This document shows positions 1 to 5,601 of a stretch of DNA of 8,941 bases, piece after piece. The number at the start of each line of letters is the position of its first letter. The stretch's first letter is position 1. Under the pieces are notes generated by a model. That model did no database searches, was not told where the DNA came from, and saw only the letters and a program-made list of their open reading frames with translations. Position numbers and translations under genes: made by a program. Origin of the DNA: Azoarcus sp. (lineage in GTDB: Bacteria > Pseudomonadota > Gammaproteobacteria > Burkholderiales > Rhodocyclaceae); assembly GCA_031268685.1 (NCBI GenBank), contig JAIRWW010000217.1:1-8941 (forward strand). The letters are read 5' to 3'.

Positions 1-146
1 GATGGTGTTTGCATACCTTTTTTGATCTGGTGTTGAACGTGTTCACTTATCAGGCCTGAGGCGCGGCGGGCGACTTCGGCGTAGGTTTTGGCGATTGCTT
101 CGGGGTCGGATAGTTCGGAAGCAGGGGATTCCGGTGTGGCGCTCAT
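1..146 (-). CDS. phaC: PHA synthase (PhaC), N-terminal 48 residues, cut by window edge
   Basis: Only the first 48 codons are present; the gene runs off the left edge. The protein begins MSATPESPASELSDPEAIAK and continues with a helix of the type TYAEVARRASGLISEH. This Asp-Pro-x-Ala-Ile-Ala-Lys-x-Tyr pattern is how I remember PhaC N-termini in Rhodocyclales-type betaproteobacteria. PhaC polymerises (R)-3-hydroxyacyl-CoA into polyhydroxyalkanoate on the granule surface. The alpha/beta hydrolase core and its catalytic Cys-Asp-His lie outside the window, so the call rests on the N-terminus plus phaM two genes upstream. The ATG at 146 is preceded by AGGAG (158-162, 11-nt spacing). A likely terminator at 212-237 separates it from the VOC gene, so it probably has its own promoter. 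The alternative is another granule-associated protein with a similar N-terminal helix. Confidence 0.68.
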   Translation of the reverse strand, partial: MSATPESPASELSDPEAIAKTYAEVARRASGLISEHVQHQIKKGMQTP

Positions 147-211
147 GATTTTGCTGGCTCCTGGTTGGCTTTGTATGGGGTGGGGTAAGAGGCTGTGTGT
201 GTACGAATTCC

Positions 212-237
212 GAAGAAAACGCTTCTTGCCGAAGCGT
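212..237 (-). terminator. Probable intrinsic terminator after the VOC gene
   Basis: Read on the minus strand, ACGCTTC-GGCAA-GAAGCGT forms a perfect 7-bp stem with a 5-nt loop (237 to 219). It is followed by a broken T tract, TTTCTTC. It lies 23 nt beyond the VOC stop codon and before the phaC ribosome binding site, where a terminator would be expected. The stem is short and the T tract is interrupted, so it may be only moderately efficient. Confidence 0.5.
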
Positions 238-260
238 ATGTACGGAAGTCGTCGCCAGAT

Positions 261-731
261 TCAGCCACGGGACAAGGCTTCAACGACTTCAGGCGGCGCT
301 TGCACCAATTCGATGAGTACGCCCTCGGCGCCGATGGGGAATTCGTCGTTGCCTTTTGGATGCAGGAAAGTGATGTCGTAGCCCGCAGCGCCCTTGCGGA
401 TGCCGCCTGGCGCGAAACGCACGCCTTGGGCGCTCAGCCATTCCACGGCGCGCGGCAGATCGTCGACCCACAGTCCTACATGGTTAAGCGGTGTGGTATG
501 GACGGCGGGTTTTTTTTCTGGGTCGACCGGCTGCATCAGATCGACTTCGACTTTGAACGGGCCTTTGCCCATGGCGCAGATGTCTTCGTCGACGTTTTCG
601 CGCTCGGAGACGAAATTGCCCGTGACCTCCAAGCCGAGCATGTCGACCCACAGAGTACGCAGTTTTTCTTTGCTCGAACCACCTATGGCGATTTGCTGGA
701 CGCCGAGGATTTTGAATGGGCGCTGAGCCAT
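261..731 (-). CDS. VOC (glyoxalase/bleomycin-resistance fold) family protein, methylmalonyl-CoA epimerase-like
   Basis: This 156-residue protein has two beta-alpha-beta-beta-beta modules: residues about 6-66, and 80-145 with the [12 protein letters not shown] and GVLIELVQ signatures. Its C-terminal half resembles methylmalonyl-CoA epimerase (HPKxxxGVLIEL pattern) more than glyoxalase I. Aligned by eye with that family, the metal-ligand positions read Q13, E62, H84 and E141. The usual first His is Gln and the usual Gln is Glu, so metal binding or chemistry may differ. I recall similar proteins as conserved, uncharacterised 'VOC family' or 'lactoylglutathione lyase' entries in Ralstonia and Cupriavidus. 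The substrate is unknown. The ATG at 731 has AGGGA at 741-745 (9-nt spacing). The gene stands alone between phaM and phaC with a candidate promoter at 771-800 and a terminator after it. A link to acyl-CoA or PHB metabolism is inference from position only. Confidence 0.8.
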   Translation of the reverse strand: MAQRPFKILGVQQIAIGGSSKEKLRTLWVDMLGLEVTGNFVSERENVDEDICAMGKGPFKVEVDLMQPVDPEKKPAVHTTPLNHVGLWVDDLPRAVEWLSAQGVRFAPGGIRKGAAGYDITFLHPKGNDEFPIGAEGVLIELVQAPPEVVEALSRG

Positions 732-770
732 GTGGCTGTCTCCCTAAGTTACGATTGGACAAAAGGTTTC

Positions 771-800
771 ATTTTAGCCATGGCGCTGTCCGTTTGGCAG
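771..800 (-). promoter_or_regulatory. Candidate sigma-70 promoter for the VOC gene
   Basis: On the minus strand CTGCCA (800-795, 4 of 6 to TTGACA) is followed by 18 nt and TAAAAT (776-771, 5 of 6 to TATAAT). Transcription would start near 764, leaving a leader of about 33 nt with the ribosome binding site at 741-745. It fits by consensus and position only. Confidence 0.35.
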
Positions 801-1085
801 CACGGAGAAACCCGCAGACGAAGTAAAAGCTGGGTGTTTTGCCACGGACATGGGCGATTTTAGGCATTGGAGCAGGCTGGCATCGTGCCGGTATCGGCAG
901 CGCTGTACTCTCGCATCCGGCTTCAATGGGCGAATTTTATGGAGTTTGGGGGAGAACGTCGCGGCCTTTGTAGCGGCGTCTTCGGTTCAGTGGGTCAAAA
1001 AGCCAAGCACTGCGAAGCGGTGAGCCGCATGGTGGATCGGAAAAACACGCGCTGACCGATGCCGCGACGTGCCGGAGCAGGGGAG

Positions 1086-1117
1086 GGGACAAGGCATTTA
1101 CGCTACGGCCTTGTCCC
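1086..1117. repeat. 10-bp perfect inverted repeat downstream of phaM
   Basis: GGGACAAGGC (1086-1095) and GCCTTGTCCC (1108-1117) are exact reverse complements around a 12-nt loop. There is no T tract on either side, so it is not a classical intrinsic terminator. It could stabilise the 3' end of the phaM mRNA, or be a REP-like element or a protein site. The same 10-mer recurs at 269-278 inside the end of the VOC gene. Confidence 0.6.
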
Positions 1118-1124
1118 GCAATCG

Positions 1125-1142
1125 GCGGCTCGCAGGAGCCGC
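1125..1142. repeat. 7-bp GC-rich hairpin just after the phaM stop
   Basis: GCGGCTC-GCAG-GAGCCGC is a perfect 7-bp stem with a 4-nt loop, beginning 13 nt past the phaM stop codon. With the 10-bp inverted repeat 7 nt further on it makes a double hairpin in the phaM 3' region. No U tract follows on the minus strand, so a role in mRNA 3'-end protection or Rho-linked termination is a guess. Confidence 0.55.
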
Positions 1143-1154
1143 AAGCTCCATTGC

Positions 1155-1604
1155 TTACTTGTTGCCGTTTGTTGGCGTCTTGCGTTTTACGCGGGATTTT
1201 TCTTGCGTGGCAGCCTGTTCGCTTTCACTTGTCGGCATGGGTACCAAGAAGTTTTCTTCTGCGCCCGCCTTGGCGCTCATCATGTTCCAGGGCCACAGGA
1301 ACGGATTGCCTTGGGGACTCGTCTGGGCGGTTTCTTCTGGCGGTGTTTCTGGGTTGTGTGCCTGGCTCATGGCCTTGACGGCGGCGATTGCGGCGCGTTG
1401 GACGTCCAAGCCCTGTATAGCCATCTGTAACATACTGAGATTCATCTTCAGCCAGCCTTCGACTGCCCGCATGTCGCCAATGCGTTTGTCCAGTTCGTCG
1501 ACATCGAGAGTCGGCGTTACCATTCCGGGCAACGAAAAGCCCATCCGTCCCCACATGTTGCGCACAAATTCGAGCGGGTCGTGGGCCGTATGTTCTATGG
1601 TCAT
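1155..1604 (-). CDS. phaM: PhaM, PHB granule regulatory/nucleoid-linking protein
   Basis: This 149-residue protein has the PhaM signature: a helix around DPLEFVRNMWG (9-19), then LPGMVTPTLDVDELDKRIGD (25-44) and RAVEGWLKMNLSMLQMAIQG (46-65). A Pro/Gln/Glu-rich linker follows, and a short basic tail (SRVKRKTPTNGNK, 137-149). In Ralstonia eutropha (Cupriavidus necator), PhaM binds PHA synthase, activates it, coats PHB granules and contacts DNA through a long Lys/Ala/Pro-rich C-terminus. Here that tail is much shorter than the roughly 260-residue Ralstonia protein would suggest, so DNA contact may be weaker or handled by a partner. The ATG at 1604 has a strong GGAGGGA (1611-1617, 6-nt spacing). 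It lies 90 bp downstream of a ParA-type ATPase gene on the same strand, probably cotranscribed, and two genes upstream of phaC. Confidence 0.88.
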   Translation of the reverse strand: MTIEHTAHDPLEFVRNMWGRMGFSLPGMVTPTLDVDELDKRIGDMRAVEGWLKMNLSMLQMAIQGLDVQRAAIAAVKAMSQAHNPETPPEETAQTSPQGNPFLWPWNMMSAKAGAEENFLVPMPTSESEQAATQEKSRVKRKTPTNGNK

Positions 1605-1694
1605 GATTTTTCCCTCCTGTGACTTGCCCGGCTATCTTACCTGATACATGCAAGAATGACGCGCATATCTTCTGCCACGGGGCAAGCAGTGTTT

Positions 1695-2384
1695 TCAGAC
1701 CATGCGATGCAGACGTAATGGCATTTCGGCGGGCGGCAGGCGTTCGGCGACAGCTTCGTTTTCTTTCGCTTCGCTGTCGACTTCGATTTCCAGCACGCTC
1801 AACACTTCGCGGGCGATGGCGCGGCAAGCCCTGCTGAGAGGACTCGGCAGGTGTTCCGGAACCTGCCTGTGCAGCAGCAGCTTGGATGCGGACAAGGCCG
1901 CGACCGGCTTGAAAAGGCGGTTCCGGTAGGATCCCATCAATTGCGCCACGTTGCGGTCGGCGGCTTCGCACTGCCAGGCATTGCCCGGCCATTGCGCCGG
2001 TATTGCATAGGCGCGCGGAAACAGATCGAGGTCGCGGATGACGGTGCGGATATCTTCGTGCGAGTCACGGAAGGGCAGCAGCACCATGTCGGCCATGTTG
2101 TAGAGCTTGCGATCCATGTCGGTGCGGTTGCCTGCGCCATCGACGACGCCTACCCAGTCTTCAAGCGTGCGCAGTTTGTCGATCACCTTGGCCAGCGCGT
2201 CCGCGTTGCGCGCATCGGCGGTAATGTAGCGGCGGCCCGCCGGCGAGAGCGGCTCGCGGGATACGTCGGTCAACACGCAGGCGGCGCGATGGCCGAGCAG
2301 CCCCAGACCCTGGCACAGCATGTGCGAGAGAGTCGTTTTGCCAGTACCGCCTTTATTGCCGAGCACACAGATGATCTTTGCCAT
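1695..2384 (-). CDS. Orphan ParA/MinD-type P-loop ATPase next to phaM
   Basis: The protein has 229 residues from the ATG at 2384. It opens with a beta strand and the deviant Walker A box NKGGTGKTT (10-18), including the signature Lys11 and the P-loop Lys16 that mark the ParA/MinD/SIMIBI class. LTDVS (38-42) sits where ParA normally has the DxDPQ-like A' motif and lacks the Pro-Gln. VGVVDGAG (78-85) is the Walker B-type strand with Asp82. No N-terminal helix-turn-helix precedes the ATPase, as in small chromosomal or organelle-positioning ParAs. No parB or parS-like partner is visible, and the next gene is phaM. Such ATPases position DNA, carboxysomes or chemoreceptor arrays on the nucleoid; positioning PHB granules here is inference. 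The start is ambiguous: this ATG has CAGGA (7-nt spacing), but an in-frame GTG at 2441 with GGAGG would add 19 residues. I prefer the ATG because family members start just before this strand. Confidence 0.8.
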   Translation of the reverse strand: MAKIICVLGNKGGTGKTTLSHMLCQGLGLLGHRAACVLTDVSREPLSPAGRRYITADARNADALAKVIDKLRTLEDWVGVVDGAGNRTDMDRKLYNMADMVLLPFRDSHEDIRTVIRDLDLFPRAYAIPAQWPGNAWQCEAADRNVAQLMGSYRNRLFKPVAALSASKLLLHRQVPEHLPSPLSRACRAIAREVLSVLEIEVDSEAKENEAVAERLPPAEMPLRLHRMV

Positions 2385-2438
2385 GATTATGTCCTGGGAA
2401 TGATCGTGAGAAGAAATCGCACCTTGACATTGTGCCCC

Positions 2439-2453
2439 CACGCTTGCGCCTCC
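2439..2453 (-). promoter_or_regulatory. Strong ribosome binding site with alternative GTG start for the ParA-type gene
   Basis: On the minus strand GGAGG (2453-2449) is followed by 7 nt and GTG (2441-2439), in frame with the ParA-type gene 57 nt downstream. By Shine-Dalgarno strength this beats the ATG at 2384. The added residues (MGAQCQGAISSHDHSQDII) look unlike a conserved domain. Either it is a true longer form or a chance site. Confidence 0.4.
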
Positions 2454-2524
2454 AGACGTTAAAAAACGGCGGTTCGCGGGCTTAGTTCGGCGTTTCGTGC
2501 ATATGGGTCATGCGCCCGGCAGGT

Positions 2525-3718
2525 TCATGAGCCGCGCGATATATGCAGGCGCAGAAAGCCGCCGCCTGGCTGGCGGGCGGCGACGCCTTCCAGCTCCAGC
2601 GTCAGCAGATGTGCATACAGTGCATCGACGCTCAGCCCGGTGGCCAGCGCCAGACTGTCGATGTCGCATGTTTTGTTTCCGAGCGCTTCCAGCACGCGGG
2701 CGGCTTCTGGTGCGAGGTTTGCGGGGGCGGGCGCGGGCGGCGTTCCGGTGCGCGGTGCGCGGGGCTTGATATGCCGGGGGTTTGCTGCCATGGCTGGCCG
2801 TGGGGATAGTCCGAGTCCGCCTCCCAGGCGTCCGCGTAATTCTTCGAAAACGTCTTCAGCGGTCTCGACCAGTTTGGCCCCCTGGCGAATCAGGCGATGA
2901 CAGCCGCGCGCCAGCGGGGAGTGAATGGAACCCGGAATCGCAAAGACTTCGCGCCCCGCTTCGGCGGCAAGGCGGGCGGTAATCAGCGAACCGCTGTCGA
3001 GCGCTGCTTCGACTACCAGCACGCCCAGCGAAAGCCCGGCGATCAGGCGGTTGCGGCGCGGGAAGTTGTGCGGCATGGGCGGCGTGCCAAGCGGAAATTC
3101 GCTGATGATTGCGCCGCGGACGGCTATCTCCCGCGCCAGCCCGGCATTGCGCGCCGGGTAGATGCGATCCATGCCTGTGCCTATGACGGCCACCGTGCTC
3201 CCGTCTCCGGCGGAGAGCGCGCCGCGATGTGCGGCGGCGTCGATTCCCAGCGCCAGCCCGCTGACGATGAGCAGCCCCGATGCGGCCAGGCTGCGGGCAA
3301 AAGCTTCGGCGTCGATCTCGCCCTGGGCGCTGGCATTGCGGGAACCCACCATCGCCAGCGCGGGACGGTTCAACAGCGCCGGATCGCCTTTGATGTAGAG
3401 CACGGGCGGCGGGTCGGCGGTTTCCAGCAAGCCTTGTGGATAAGCGGCATCGGCCAGGGTGAGAACGCCGTTGCCGGCTTCTCCGGCCCAGGCCAGCGCG
3501 GCATCCAGCGCGGCAGGATCAGGGCCGCCAAGCACGGCGTTCGCCGCATCGGCCCCGGCTACGCTGGCGAGATTGGCGCGCGGCTGGGCAAAAACATTCT
3601 CCGGCAAGCCAAACGCGGCAAGCAGACTACGTTGCCGCGCCGGGCTGATCGGTGTCAGCGCGAAACGGAGCCAGGCGGCGAGTTCCTCGCGGGCCGCCGC
3701 CTCGCTCTGCGGTTTCAG
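2525..3718 (-). CDS. dprA: DprA/Smf, DNA-processing protein that loads RecA in transformation
   Basis: DprA binds incoming single-stranded DNA in the cytoplasm and loads RecA during natural transformation. Numbered from the proposed CTG start (397 residues), an N-terminal helical domain contains ELAAWLRFALTPISPARQRS (12-31). The Rossmann-like core carries VGSRNAS (124-130), SGLALGIDAAAHRGAL (153-168) and RRNRLIAGLS (221-230). A C-terminal winged helix (about 337-392) follows a Pro/Ala-rich linker. The first ATG/GTG/TTG in this frame is a TTG at 3607, which would delete the conserved N-terminal block. Upstream, the frame stays open and homologous, and the only plausible start is CTG at 3718, overlapping the LysM gene's TGA as CTGA. 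No clear ribosome binding site precedes it, so translational coupling is likely. A minimal 360-residue protein from 3607 is the alternative. The 3' flank has a T6 run (2466-2461) but no good hairpin. Confidence 0.9.
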   Translation of the reverse strand: MKPQSEAAAREELAAWLRFALTPISPARQRSLLAAFGLPENVFAQPRANLASVAGADAANAVLGGPDPAALDAALAWAGEAGNGVLTLADAAYPQGLLETADPPPVLYIKGDPALLNRPALAMVGSRNASAQGEIDAEAFARSLAASGLLIVSGLALGIDAAAHRGALSAGDGSTVAVIGTGMDRIYPARNAGLAREIAVRGAIISEFPLGTPPMPHNFPRRNRLIAGLSLGVLVVEAALDSGSLITARLAAEAGREVFAIPGSIHSPLARGCHRLIRQGAKLVETAEDVFEELRGRLGGGLGLSPRPAMAANPRHIKPRAPRTGTPPAPAPANLAPEAARVLEALGNKTCDIDSLALATGLSVDALYAHLLTLELEGVAARQPGGGFLRLHISRGS

Positions 3719-4782
3719 GGGTTTCGGACGGCGTCGCCAATCGTCGCCTGTCCGTCGGTATTCATTATCAAGGCATAAGACACGTTGTCGAACACACGGA
3801 ACACCAGCACCGATCCATAACGTTTTTCTGGCAGGGCAAGGGTTTTGGCAGCTTTTGCATCTTTGTTTTTGTATGCGACGGTGCCGCGGTCGCGGAACAG
3901 GGCCAGCACATGACCCGGTTCCAGACCGGCGAGTTTACCAGCACTGATCGCGATTACGTTTAGTTTTCCGGTTTCGGCCACGCCGCGATAAATCGAGATC
4001 AATCTGGCATCGATGGCTTCGCCGGGCGCGTGCGGCGCATAGGAAAACACCAAATTGCCTTCAGTCGGCAGCATGAGGTCGCCCGTGCCGATTTCTTCGA
4101 CGGCCTCGATGATTTCGAGCGTGACCGGGTCGGTGCGTTCGGTGACTCTGGCGGAACCCAGGTACTGCACTTCGTAGCCCAGTCTCTTGCGCCTGGTCTG
4201 ATCGATGAGCGGTTTGCCTGGGCGGAAGATCGACCATTTATCGACATCGGGGCGCAGATCCTTGGCAAAAACGGTATCGCCCTGGGCGAGATACACGCGG
4301 TTGGTTTCGGTGGCGACGATTGTGGCGGCGTCGTCGATGGTTCTGGTTTCGATGACCAGGGGCCGGGTGAGGAAGGGCGCGATGGACTTCAGCGGAATCG
4401 TCGAAACAGCTTCTTCGACCGGCATCTGGTAGATCTTCGGTTGCAACATGACATCGCCGCCAACAGCCATGGCCTTGTCCTCGGCCTTGCCGCCGCCCAC
4501 GGGTTTGCCGACTTGCAAGTACGGCCCGCGGCGGTCGAGGATGATGACTTGTCCGGGGTAGATGAGATGCTGGCTACTGGCCTGGCCTTCGCGCATTCGC
4601 CAGACTTCCGGCCATCGCCATGGTTCTTCCAGGAAACGCCCGGAAATTCCCCATAAGGTGTCGCCTTTCACTACGGTATAAGAATCAGGCGCATCGGCGG
4701 CGATTGCGGGCGGCGCGGCCTGTACGCCAGTGCAGACCAGTGCCGCGGCGCTGGCGGCGAGAAAAGATATAATTCGGGACAT
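3715..4782 (-). CDS. Secreted LysM-domain (peptidoglycan-binding) protein
   Basis: The 355-residue precursor starts at the ATG at 4782, preceded by AGGAAG (4794-4789, 6-nt spacing). An in-frame start at 4932 would bury the signal peptide and is unlikely. Residues 1-22 are a Sec signal peptide (basic start, hydrophobic core, cleavage near GVQA-APPA). Cys17 is not in a proper lipobox because Val precedes it, so I do not call a lipoprotein. One LysM domain follows (about 35-82: YTVVKGDTLWGISGRF, then WRWPEVW and LIYPGQVIIL), which binds N-acetylglucosamine chains of peptidoglycan. The remaining 270 residues are beta-rich with no enzyme motif I recognise. A LysM protein directly upstream of dprA and divergent from def-fmt is a familiar betaproteobacterial arrangement; its cellular role is not settled to my knowledge. 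Its TGA overlaps the proposed dprA start by 4 bases. Confidence 0.88.
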   Translation of the reverse strand: MSRIISFLAASAAALVCTGVQAAPPAIAADAPDSYTVVKGDTLWGISGRFLEEPWRWPEVWRMREGQASSQHLIYPGQVIILDRRGPYLQVGKPVGGGKAEDKAMAVGGDVMLQPKIYQMPVEEAVSTIPLKSIAPFLTRPLVIETRTIDDAATIVATETNRVYLAQGDTVFAKDLRPDVDKWSIFRPGKPLIDQTRRKRLGYEVQYLGSARVTERTDPVTLEIIEAVEEIGTGDLMLPTEGNLVFSYAPHAPGEAIDARLISIYRGVAETGKLNVIAISAGKLAGLEPGHVLALFRDRGTVAYKNKDAKAAKTLALPEKRYGSVLVFRVFDNVSYALIMNTDGQATIGDAVRNP

Positions 4783-4989
4783 TGCACGCTTCCTGTTGAT
4801 GCGGGTCGCTTCCATATAACCTGCGGTACACTCATTGCCGGGCTTGCCCCGGCCCGCGCGTGTCGAAGCGACGATTGGACATAAAAACTCGTAATGGCTT
4901 CTCGACTTCAGGCGCAACACATGCCCGCCCATGTTAGAACGCGGGCAAAAATTCTGTTCGTGACGGTTTTCTTTATCCGGTAAGGCTTT
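4783..4989. promoter_or_regulatory. Divergent promoter region between the LysM gene and def
   Basis: This 207-base spacer must hold the promoters for the minus-strand LysM-dprA pair and the plus-strand def-fmt pair. I cannot pick a convincing -35/-10 pair for either. It contains two inverted repeats: GCCGGG-CTTGC-CCCGGC (4837-4853), in the probable LysM leader, and GCCCGC (4923-4928) with GCGGGC (4941-4946), centred about 55 nt before def. Neither is followed by a T tract in a useful orientation. They could be leader structures or operator sites. Confidence 0.45.
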
Positions 4990-5514
4990 ATGGCCCTGTT
5001 GCCCATTTTACGTTTCCCCGATTCCCGCCTGCGCACCAAGGCTGCCCCGGTCGATGTCATCGACGAGGGAATCCGGCAATTGGTACGCGACATGGCCGAA
5101 ACCATGTACGCAGCTTCGGGCATCGGCCTGGCCGCCACCCAGGTCAACATCCACAAACGGATTGCCGTCATCGACGTCAGCGAAGACCGCAAGGGCCTGC
5201 TGGCGCTCATCAACGCCCAGATCATCGAGCGCGCGGGCGAATGCGATAGCGAAGAAGGCTGTCTTTCGGTGCCCGGCGTGCGCGAAACGATCAGGCGTGC
5301 CGAATGGATCAAGCTGCGGGCGCTCGATATGAACGCAAAGCCGTTCGAGCTGGAAGCCGATGGCCTGCTCGCTATCTGCATCCAGCATGAGCTGGATCAT
5401 CTCGACGGCAAGGTTTTTGTCGAATACCTGTCGCGCCTCAAGCTGAACCGGATCAAGACCCGGCTGATAAAACAGGCGCAGGAAGACAAAGATAAAGACA
5501 CGGCCATAGCCTGA
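4990..5514 (+). CDS. def: Peptide deformylase
   Basis: This is a 174-residue cytoplasmic metalloenzyme that removes the formyl group from the N-terminal Met of nascent proteins at the ribosome exit. All three family motifs are intact: GIGLAATQ (44-51), EGCLSVPG (89-96, metal-ligand Cys91) and QHELDHLDG (132-140, with His133 and His137 as metal ligands and Glu134 as catalytic base). The length and the Lys/Asp-rich tail (161-174) are normal for bacterial deformylases. The ATG at 4990 has GGTAAGG (4979-4985) at short spacing. It heads the def-fmt set; fmt makes the formyl-Met-tRNA whose formyl group this enzyme later removes. No change to key residues is seen. Confidence 0.97.
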   Translation: MALLPILRFPDSRLRTKAAPVDVIDEGIRQLVRDMAETMYAASGIGLAATQVNIHKRIAVIDVSEDRKGLLALINAQIIERAGECDSEEGCLSVPGVRETIRRAEWIKLRALDMNAKPFELEADGLLAICIQHELDHLDGKVFVEYLSRLKLNRIKTRLIKQAQEDKDKDTAIA

Positions 5515-5554
5515 TTTTGATTCGCCTCGCTGCCCGGCCTTGCCAAACCTCGCG

Positions 5555-5580
5555 CGATGTCGCGTATCGATGTCGCGTAT
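5555..5580. repeat. Exact tandem duplication of a 13-bp unit before fmt
   Basis: CGATGTCGCGTAT occurs twice in direct contact (5555-5567 and 5568-5580). Each unit includes TGTCGCG, and CGCGA-TG-TCGCG at 5553-5564 is itself an inverted repeat. It lies in the 87-nt def-fmt gap, 22 nt before the fmt start. It may be replication slippage or a paired regulator site. Confidence 0.8.
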
Positions 5581-5595
5581 TTTTCCCTGGGAAAA
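5581..5595. repeat. 15-bp palindrome overlapping the fmt ribosome binding region
   Basis: TTTTCCC-T-GGGAAAA is perfectly palindromic around one base and ends 6 nt before the fmt ATG. The GGGA in its right arm (5589-5592) is the best candidate Shine-Dalgarno for fmt (9-nt spacing). A weak RNA hairpin or a DNA-binding protein here could lower fmt translation or transcription. No regulator is known to me. Confidence 0.5.
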
Positions 5596-5601
5596 TGCTA
5601 G

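Larger units (their letters stand above)
732..1154. other. 423-base spacer between phaM and the VOC gene
   Basis: I find no convincing gene here. A 62-codon plus-strand reading frame at 867-1055 has no recognisable motif and no good ribosome binding site. The spacer holds a candidate minus-strand promoter (771-800), a small hairpin TGCCG-GTAT-CGGCA near 887-900, and two strong inverted repeats next to the phaM stop (1086-1117 and 1125-1142). No tRNA-like cloverleaf was seen. A small RNA cannot be excluded from sequence alone. Confidence 0.6.

Noticed and set aside
195..863. Long plus-strand reading frame opposite the VOC gene
   Set aside because: It is the antisense shadow of a well-supported VOC protein; its translation shows no family motif.
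867..1055. 62-codon plus-strand reading frame in the phaM-VOC spacer
   Set aside because: It has no ribosome binding site, no recognisable motif and sits opposite to all neighbouring genes. The length is unremarkable for GC-rich DNA.
1695..2384. Plasmid or phage partition locus
   Set aside because: There is a ParA-type ATPase but no ParB, no clear parS-type repeats, and the surroundings are housekeeping genes.
2459..2500. Intrinsic terminator after dprA
   Set aside because: There is a T6 run on the minus strand (2466-2461), but I could not find a stable hairpin immediately before it.
4783..4932. N-terminal extension of the LysM protein to a start at 4932
   Set aside because: It would place the signal peptide 50 residues inside the protein. 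The ATG at 4782 has a good ribosome binding site.
5580..5596. Bidirectional terminator between def and fmt
   Set aside because: The TTTTCCC-T-GGGAAAA palindrome has a weak A/T-rich stem with almost no loop and overlaps the fmt ribosome binding site, so termination there is unlikely.
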